Assembly (NCBI GenBank): GCA_022791135.1
Contig: JAAVYM010000020.1
Span: forward strand, 73,038-115,731
Direction: 5' to 3'
DNA: 42,694 nt
Origin: Oscillibacter sp.
GTDB taxonomy: Bacteria > Bacillota > Clostridia > Oscillospirales > Oscillospiraceae
Below the pieces are notes generated by a model, which searched no databases, had not been told where the DNA came from, and saw only the letters and a program-made list of their open reading frames with translations. Both the position numbers and the translations under genes were made by a program. Shown piece after piece: positions 38,074 through 42,694 of this stretch. Position 1 is the stretch's first letter. Every line of letters starts with the position of its first letter.

Positions 38074-41000
38074 CACCCGCTGGCCGAACCGATAGAGAAT
38101 CACCGCAAACTGCGCCCGGGTGATGGTCTGATTCGGCTCCAGCCGCCCGTTGGACGTGCCTCCAATAATACCATTGGCCACGGCCCACTCCATCGCGTTT
38201 CGCGCAGAGGCAGGCACAGTCCGGCTGTCCGTATAACCCGCCAGGCTGGCGTAATTGTTATTCATGTTGCCCATCAGGCGGGCGCAACGGAACAGGGCCG
38301 TCACCATCTGATGGCGCGTAATCGCAGTGGTGGGGTTGGCGCCCTCGGCAAAGCCGCCTTCCACCGCCCAGCGTTTGGCGTCCTCCATACTGGACGGCCA
38401 ATACCCGTTCACCCGGGCCAGCACCATCCACATCTGCTGGAAAGTCATGGTCCCGTCAGGATCAAAAGCGCCCCAGCGGTCTCCATTCATATAGCCCATC
38501 TGATTGGCCCAGCTAATCTCGCCGGCCGCCCAATGGCCAATGGGAACATCGTAAAACAGCTGCTGGCTGGCGCCGGGACGGGGCACGCCCTGAATGGCCG
38601 TCTGGCTGGGATCAGTCCAATGGGAGGACGCGCCGGAGGAAGAGTCAGACCAGTCGGGGAAGCTGCTGACGATCCGGCTGAAGGTGGCCCGGATCTCCAC
38701 CTTTCCGGCAGGCATGGTAAAGGTCCGCCGGTTTCCGCTTCCAGTGGTATTGATAATGCCTCCGCCGGCCTGGGTAACCCGCACCTGGTCCAGTTCATAG
38801 CCGGAGTCTGGGCTGAAGCTCACTGACACCGTGGCGCCCCGCCTGGCGGAGCTGGGGGCGGAGATGCGGCCGTTGGTTGTCTGGATGCACTCAATGGCGT
38901 AATCGATGGCGTCAGGGTCGGTGGTCGTGCCGCCGCCTGTTGCATCGATTTTCTCGGTATCCTCGTGGCCGCAGACCTTGCAGACCCGCTTCCGCAGGCC
39001 GTCCTCCGTGGCGGTGGGTTTCTTCACGGTTTCCCATGCACCGTAGTCATGCACCTCGCATTCGCCCAAGGCGGGGATGGCCCTTTCGTCTATCTGATGG
39101 CAAACGGAGCATTCGCGCTTTTGCAGGCCCTCCTCGAAGGCGGTGGGTTCCTTCACGCGGTCCCACTCGCCCCACTCGTGCTGGCCCGTGGCGGGGATCT
39201 CAATGGTCTGGTCCTCCACAGCGAGGCAAACCGAGCATGTCACCGTCACGTAAGCGGTGCCAGGATCGCCGCAGGTGGGAGCCTTATCATCCTTGCCCTC
39301 ATTGATAGACACGGGGTCGCCCCAATCGTGGCCCTTCCGGGGGATGACGACCTCCTCGCCGTCTTTTTTCTCCTTGCAGCGCTTGCACTCCTCGGTACCG
39401 ATCAGCTTCAGCCCCTCTTCTACGCAGGTGGCCTCTTTTACTGTCACTTCCCCAACGCTGACCCACTCGTGGCCCTTCGCCAAGATGGCTTCCTCTCCCC
39501 CCTTTACGAGTTTATGGCAAATGGTGCACTCGTAGTCATCGTAAACCTTGAGTCCTTCTTCCGTACAAGAGGGTTCTTTTACATTGGTACTCCCCGTACC
39601 GGCAGGAGGCTTATGCTCCGCCGCCGCTTCCCTTATCTCTTCTTCACCTGTTAGTTCTGTTTTCTGGCAGACTTTACAAGTATGCTGCAATGGCACACGC
39701 TTGAATTCACCCGACCCGCACTCCGGGACCTCTATAGGCTTGCCATCCGCGTCTGTCTCCGGAAACTCGGGGTCGCCCCATTCATGCTCCGGCACATCGA
39801 TGGTCTTCCCACTGACGGCGTCGGAAACATCCTTGGGTTTGTGGGCATCCGGATCGGCCTGGTGTTCTGCATATGCCGTTTCAGCCGCGGCTTTCTCGGT
39901 GTCGTTTTGCGCCGCAGCAATTGCCTTGATCAGTTCACTGCACTTGGCGCATTCCTCATGTTTTTGGCCATCTTCCAGGTGCTTCCGCAGCGCGGCCTGC
40001 GCGGCGCTGAGCGTTGTGTCCTGATCGAGCTTCTCCTGCACCTCCTCCCGCTTCTGCTCCGCCGCATCAGCGGCTGCCTGTGCGTCAGTCACCGCCTTCT
40101 CCGCCTTCTCCAGCGCAAGCTCCGCCTTGGCCTTGGCCAGTTCGGCCGCCTTCACCGCCTTCTCCGCCGCATCCTTTTCCTCTTGGGTGGCGTCCGCTCC
40201 AAGCTCGCCCAGCGTTTTCTTCGCCTCATCCAGCTCCTCCTGCGCCTTGGTAAGGTCGGCGTCGGCCGCTCCCTTGGCCGCCTTCGCCGCTTCCAGGGCC
40301 TTTTGGGCGGCCTCCGCTTTGGCGGCCGCGTCCGCCAGCTCCTGCCTGACCGACTCCAGCCCGGCGTTGGCGTCCTTCAGACCCATTTCAAGAAATTCAC
40401 AGATAAAGCACGACGGCATATGGCCGCAGACCTCGCATTTTTTGCTCACCAACGTCAGTCCCGTCTCACCGGCGGGGCTGTCGCAGCGCACCGCAAAGAG
40501 GTTGCGCTCTTCGGTTTCGCTGGCGGCGGTGTAGGTATGGACTCCGGTTGCCGGCGTGATCTCCTGGGGTTCAAGCACCTCTCCGCAGATGATGCACTTG
40601 GTTCCGTCCTTGCGGCCCTCAGCCGAGCAGGTCGCTTCGACCACCTCGGTTATCGCCACTTCGTTGTGATACACGGCGGAGACATCGAGGGTGCGGCTAT
40701 AGGAGTCCTTGCCGTTGTAACAGGTGCAGTCCCTGTGCTCGGGCTTGGTTACCGGCTTGCCGTCGGCATCTGTCGCCGGACTCCCGTCTTCATTATACAC
40801 CGGGACATTCACGCTATAGCCCGTGCAGGCAAACGCCAGCGTCACCTTTCCGTTTGTTCCCGTACTGCGGCACAGGGGTTCCGTACGGCCCGACACACTC
40901 AGCCCGTCGCTCTGCACGGTCACGGTATGAATTCTGGCCTTATACTCCCCGACCTCTTTTCCTGGTATTCCCAGGCTGTCAAGAATCTTTCCAATATTGG

Positions 41001-41832
41001 TAATTGTATCTGAATAAGCACAGTGAAAATATGCGCCAGGCTTTGCATCCTGGGTTTTAAATACATCCCTCCATTCAAAGGATGTTTTGTCAAACTCCAC
41101 ATTCGCGCCCAATACCGTAACGTTCAGCAGGTTGCGGCACTCCGCAAAGGCACCGGAAGCAACCTTATTCACACTGTACGGGAGGATGAGGTCGATCAGT
41201 CCCGCGCAGCCTTTAAACGCGCTGTCGCTGATCGTCGACACGCTGTTTGGGATATCCAGGGATTTAATGTATTTACAGCCTTCAAACGCATGGGCCGCAA
41301 TCGTGGTGTGGCCCGGATGGATGTTCCCCTCGTTATCCGCATAGTCCAGGAGCTTGATATCCACCAGCGCAGAACAATTTGCAAAGGCATAGGTTTCGAT
41401 GGTCTCCACGGACCCGGGGATCACGATTTCGGTCACCCGGGCGTAGGCAAACGCGCCGCTGTTGATGACCGTAACGCTGTTGGGGATGCTTACTTCGCTG
41501 TCCAGTTTGGAGTCCGCAAAAACAGAAGCATTTTTCAGGGCGGCTTCGTCCGGCGTGGCGAGAGCCGTCGTGTTCACCCCGATCTCCGTGACGGGTTTGC
41601 CGTGAAAACGGTCCGGAATGGTGGCCTCCCGCTCATCTCCTATATATTTTTTTACCCTATAGGCTTTGATATTGGCTTTGGAATTGTCCGTACCGCTTAC
41701 ATAGATCGCTTCATATTGAAAATTCTCATCTTCCATCACAGACCAGTCGATTGGCTCCGCCGCCAGCACCGTCCCAGCCAGCGCCGCGGACACCATCGCC
41801 GCCAGAAGAATCCTCCAAATCCAATGCCTCAT
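38071..41832 (-). CDS. Large surface protein: leucine-rich repeats, coiled coil, Cys-pair modules, SLH domains
   Basis: A 1253-residue exported protein. Residues 1-25 are a signal peptide. About 60-260 hold BspA-type (LRR_5) repeats such as VSIPNSVTVINSGAFA and SLDIPNSVSTISDSAF. About 485-605 is an Ala/Lys/Glu-rich coiled coil. Cys-x-x-Cys pairs recur at 413, 466, 628, 719, 769, 816, 866, 908 and 951; the later ones sit in units with a P-T/S-C-x-x-x-G-L-K motif and an H-x-W-G start. About 978-1052 is an InlB B-repeat-like module ending in FTMPAGKVEI. About 1094-1253 form three SLH modules. It is expected to be bound to the wall. GGAGGAG precedes the ATG at 41832. The ligand is unknown. Confidence 0.87.
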   Translation of the reverse strand: MRHWIWRILLAAMVSAALAGTVLAAEPIDWSVMEDENFQYEAIYVSGTDNSKANIKAYRVKKYIGDEREATIPDRFHGKPVTEIGVNTTALATPDEAALKNASVFADSKLDSEVSIPNSVTVINSGAFAYARVTEIVIPGSVETIETYAFANCSALVDIKLLDYADNEGNIHPGHTTIAAHAFEGCKYIKSLDIPNSVSTISDSAFKGCAGLIDLILPYSVNKVASGAFAECRNLLNVTVLGANVEFDKTSFEWRDVFKTQDAKPGAYFHCAYSDTITNIGKILDSLGIPGKEVGEYKARIHTVTVQSDGLSVSGRTEPLCRSTGTNGKVTLAFACTGYSVNVPVYNEDGSPATDADGKPVTKPEHRDCTCYNGKDSYSRTLDVSAVYHNEVAITEVVEATCSAEGRKDGTKCIICGEVLEPQEITPATGVHTYTAASETEERNLFAVRCDSPAGETGLTLVSKKCEVCGHMPSCFICEFLEMGLKDANAGLESVRQELADAAAKAEAAQKALEAAKAAKGAADADLTKAQEELDEAKKTLGELGADATQEEKDAAEKAVKAAELAKAKAELALEKAEKAVTDAQAAADAAEQKREEVQEKLDQDTTLSAAQAALRKHLEDGQKHEECAKCSELIKAIAAAQNDTEKAAAETAYAEHQADPDAHKPKDVSDAVSGKTIDVPEHEWGDPEFPETDADGKPIEVPECGSGEFKRVPLQHTCKVCQKTELTGEEEIREAAAEHKPPAGTGSTNVKEPSCTEEGLKVYDDYECTICHKLVKGGEEAILAKGHEWVSVGEVTVKEATCVEEGLKLIGTEECKRCKEKKDGEEVVIPRKGHDWGDPVSINEGKDDKAPTCGDPGTAYVTVTCSVCLAVEDQTIEIPATGQHEWGEWDRVKEPTAFEEGLQKRECSVCHQIDERAIPALGECEVHDYGAWETVKKPTATEDGLRKRVCKVCGHEDTEKIDATGGGTTTDPDAIDYAIECIQTTNGRISAPSSARRGATVSVSFSPDSGYELDQVRVTQAGGGIINTTGSGNRRTFTMPAGKVEIRATFSRIVSSFPDWSDSSSGASSHWTDPSQTAIQGVPRPGASQQLFYDVPIGHWAAGEISWANQMGYMNGDRWGAFDPDGTMTFQQMWMVLARVNGYWPSSMEDAKRWAVEGGFAEGANPTTAITRHQMVTALFRCARLMGNMNNNYASLAGYTDSRTVPASARNAMEWAVANGIIGGTSNGRLEPNQTITRAQFAVILYRFGQRV

Positions 41833-41880
41833 CTTCCGCTCCTCCTGTCTCACGCGCCTCACGCGCCATTTTACATATAT

Positions 41881-41909
41881 AGGATAGCACAAACCCCTCC
41901 GGCTTTCAA
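41881..41909 (-). promoter_or_regulatory. Promoter of the large SLH surface protein gene
   Basis: Minus strand TTGAAA (41909-41904), 17-base spacer, TATCCT (41886-41881) preceded by TGC, an extended -10. The leader is about 45 bases. Confidence 0.65.
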
Positions 41910-41936
41910 CGCTTTCCCGAAATTTTTCCCGCCTGG

Positions 41937-41966
41937 AAAAAACAGGGCGGACCTTCCGGTCCGCCC
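41937..41966 (-). terminator. Terminator downstream of pnp
   Basis: Minus strand GGGCGGACC, loop GGAA, GGTCCGCCC, then TG and six T. A perfect nine-base stem, about 100 bases after the pnp stop, beyond repeat copy B. Confidence 0.85.
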
Positions 41967-41986
41967 CGCTTGGTCGCGCAATTCCA

Positions 41987-42071
41987 CGTTGCCGCCGCTC
42001 CGGCCCGGATAACCTCCGGACAGTCGGAGCGAGATAAAGTTCTTTGGATACTTTCTTTCAAGAAAGTATCA
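41987..42071 (-). repeat. Copy B of the dispersed 3' repeat, overlapping the pnp stop
   Basis: Minus strand: TGATACTTTCTT begins with the stop codon of pnp and pairs with AAGAAAGTATC as an 11-bp hairpin. It is followed by CCAAAG and, further on, TCCGG and CCGGAGCGGCGGCAACG as in copy A. In the stem, copy A has CTC/GAG where copy B has CTT/AAG, a paired change. Confidence 0.8.
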
Positions 42072-42694
42072 CTTTATCCGCTCGCCCGCGGCCTCCTTGG
42101 CCTTCATCTCCCGGACGGCGTCCTTGTGGCTGAGGTTCACGCGGCCCTTCTCATCGATGTCCGTTACCTTCACCCACATCATGTCGCCAATCTTGCAGGC
42201 GTCCTCCACCTTCTCGATCCGATGCTCCGCCAGCTTGGAAATGTGGACCAGCCCGTCCTTGCCCGGGGCCAGCTCCACAAACGCGCCGAAGGTCATCAGC
42301 CGCACCACGCGGCCATAATACAGCGCGCCGATCTCCGGGACAAATACGATGTCGTCGATGCATTTCTTGGCAGCGTCGCAGCTGGCGGCGTCCATGCCGG
42401 CGATGAAGATGGAGCCGTCGTCATTGATGTCGATCTTCGCGCCGGTATCGGCGACGATCTTCTGGATCACCTTGCCGCCGGAGCCGATGACCTCCCGGAT
42501 CTTGGACGGGTCGATGTGCATGGTTAGCATCTTGGGCGCGTACATGCTCACATCCTTGCGGGGCTCGGCGATAGCCGGGAGCATGATCTGGTCCAGAATC
42601 TGGCAGCGGCCGTCGTAGGTGATCTCCAGGGCATTTTTGATGATCTCCATCGTGAGGCCGTCGTTTTTCAGATCCATCTGAATGGCGGTGATGC
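42069..42694 (-). CDS. pnp: Polyribonucleotide nucleotidyltransferase, C-terminal part
   Basis: The last 207 or so residues of PNPase; the rest lies beyond the right edge. The visible part starts ITAIQMDLKNDGLT, the end of the second RNase PH core, then a KH domain with IREVIGSGGKVIQKI (GxxG loop) and an S1 domain: YYGRVVRLMTFGAFVELAPGKDGLVHISKL. The enzyme degrades RNA 3' to 5' using phosphate. It ends RIK at the TGA 42071-42069, which belongs to repeat copy B. The S1 tail beyond VNLSHKDA is about 20 residues, short compared with many PNPases, as if the repeat set the end. Confidence 0.95.
   Translation of the reverse strand, partial: ITAIQMDLKNDGLTMEIIKNALEITYDGRCQILDQIMLPAIAEPRKDVSMYAPKMLTMHIDPSKIREVIGSGGKVIQKIVADTGAKIDINDDGSIFIAGMDAASCDAAKKCIDDIVFVPEIGALYYGRVVRLMTFGAFVELAPGKDGLVHISKLAEHRIEKVEDACKIGDMMWVKVTDIDEKGRVNLSHKDAVREMKAKEAAGERIK

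Noticed and set aside
1-42694. tRNA, rRNA, CRISPR arrays and prophage modules
   Set aside because: I found no tRNA-like GGTTCGAATCC arm with matching acceptor stem, no rRNA segment, no regularly spaced repeat and no phage structural gene. A tRNAscan and CRISPR finder run would settle this.

Overview
The window is a 42.7 kb stretch of a high-GC, low-spacer chromosome that looks like an anaerobic gut member of the Clostridia, most likely Oscillospiraceae. The inference rests on gene content: a ferredoxin-linked branched-chain 2-oxoacid oxidoreductase, a DnaD plus DnaC/DnaI-type primosome pair, a VanW protein, an YnbB-type lyase, a DUF1836 protein, proteins with S-layer homology (SLH) domains, and an inositol operon. 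Promoters are of the ordinary sigma-A type and Shine-Dalgarno sites are strong. I see no rRNA, tRNA, CRISPR array, prophage or complete insertion sequence.

Layout. 1-2232 (minus): P-loop ATPase, 2[4Fe-4S] ferredoxin, vorB and the start of the TPP subunit, divergent from a FadR-type GntR regulator (2428-3108). 3275-5830 (plus): a strong promoter, a small unrecognised protein and the CstA transporter. 6008-8839 (plus): a ParB/Noc-like protein and a VanW protein, convergent with a HAD phosphatase and an YnbB-like PLP enzyme (8838-10840, minus). 11075-13000 (plus): replication-restart pair. 13176-13835 (minus): TVP38/TMEM64 membrane protein, apparently starting at CTG. 13836-14634 has no clear protein gene. 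It holds a promoter and terminator framing a roughly 340-nt transcript, followed by a 162-bp inverted-repeat (MITE-like) element. 14635-16431 (plus): cytidylate-kinase-like protein and a response-regulator diguanylate cyclase.

16541-21562 (minus): the inositol catabolic genes iolE-iolB-iolD-iolG, with a broken DUF6487-like gene (in-frame TGA, decayed 3' end) between iolD and iolG. The operon lacks iolC, iolJ and iolA here. 21833-24797 (minus): isochorismatase-like hydrolase, RlmA and a MATE exporter. 24869-27969: a cysteine desulfurase and the iron-sulfur enzyme MtaB, divergent from face-to-face promoters, then YfbR-like nucleotidase. 28043-33817 (plus): an exported YcdB/SLH protein, then an HscC-like Hsp70 overlapping a membrane-anchored J-like protein whose HPD motif reads HPE. 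33859-36257 (minus): DUF1836 protein, DegV and PrmA from one promoter. 36510-37913 (minus): MnmE. 38071-41832 (minus): a 1253-aa surface protein (BspA-type leucine-rich repeats, coiled coil, serial Cys-x-x-Cys modules, SLH domains). 42069-42694 (minus): the 3' end of pnp.

Most genes are housekeeping or conserved accessory genes. The parts that deserve a second look are the noncoding block at 13.9-14.6 kb; a roughly 85-nt repeat that supplies the stop codon of both the SLH protein and pnp and shows a compensatory change in its hairpin; the DUF6487 relic; and the HscC/J-like pair. No identification here was checked against a database.
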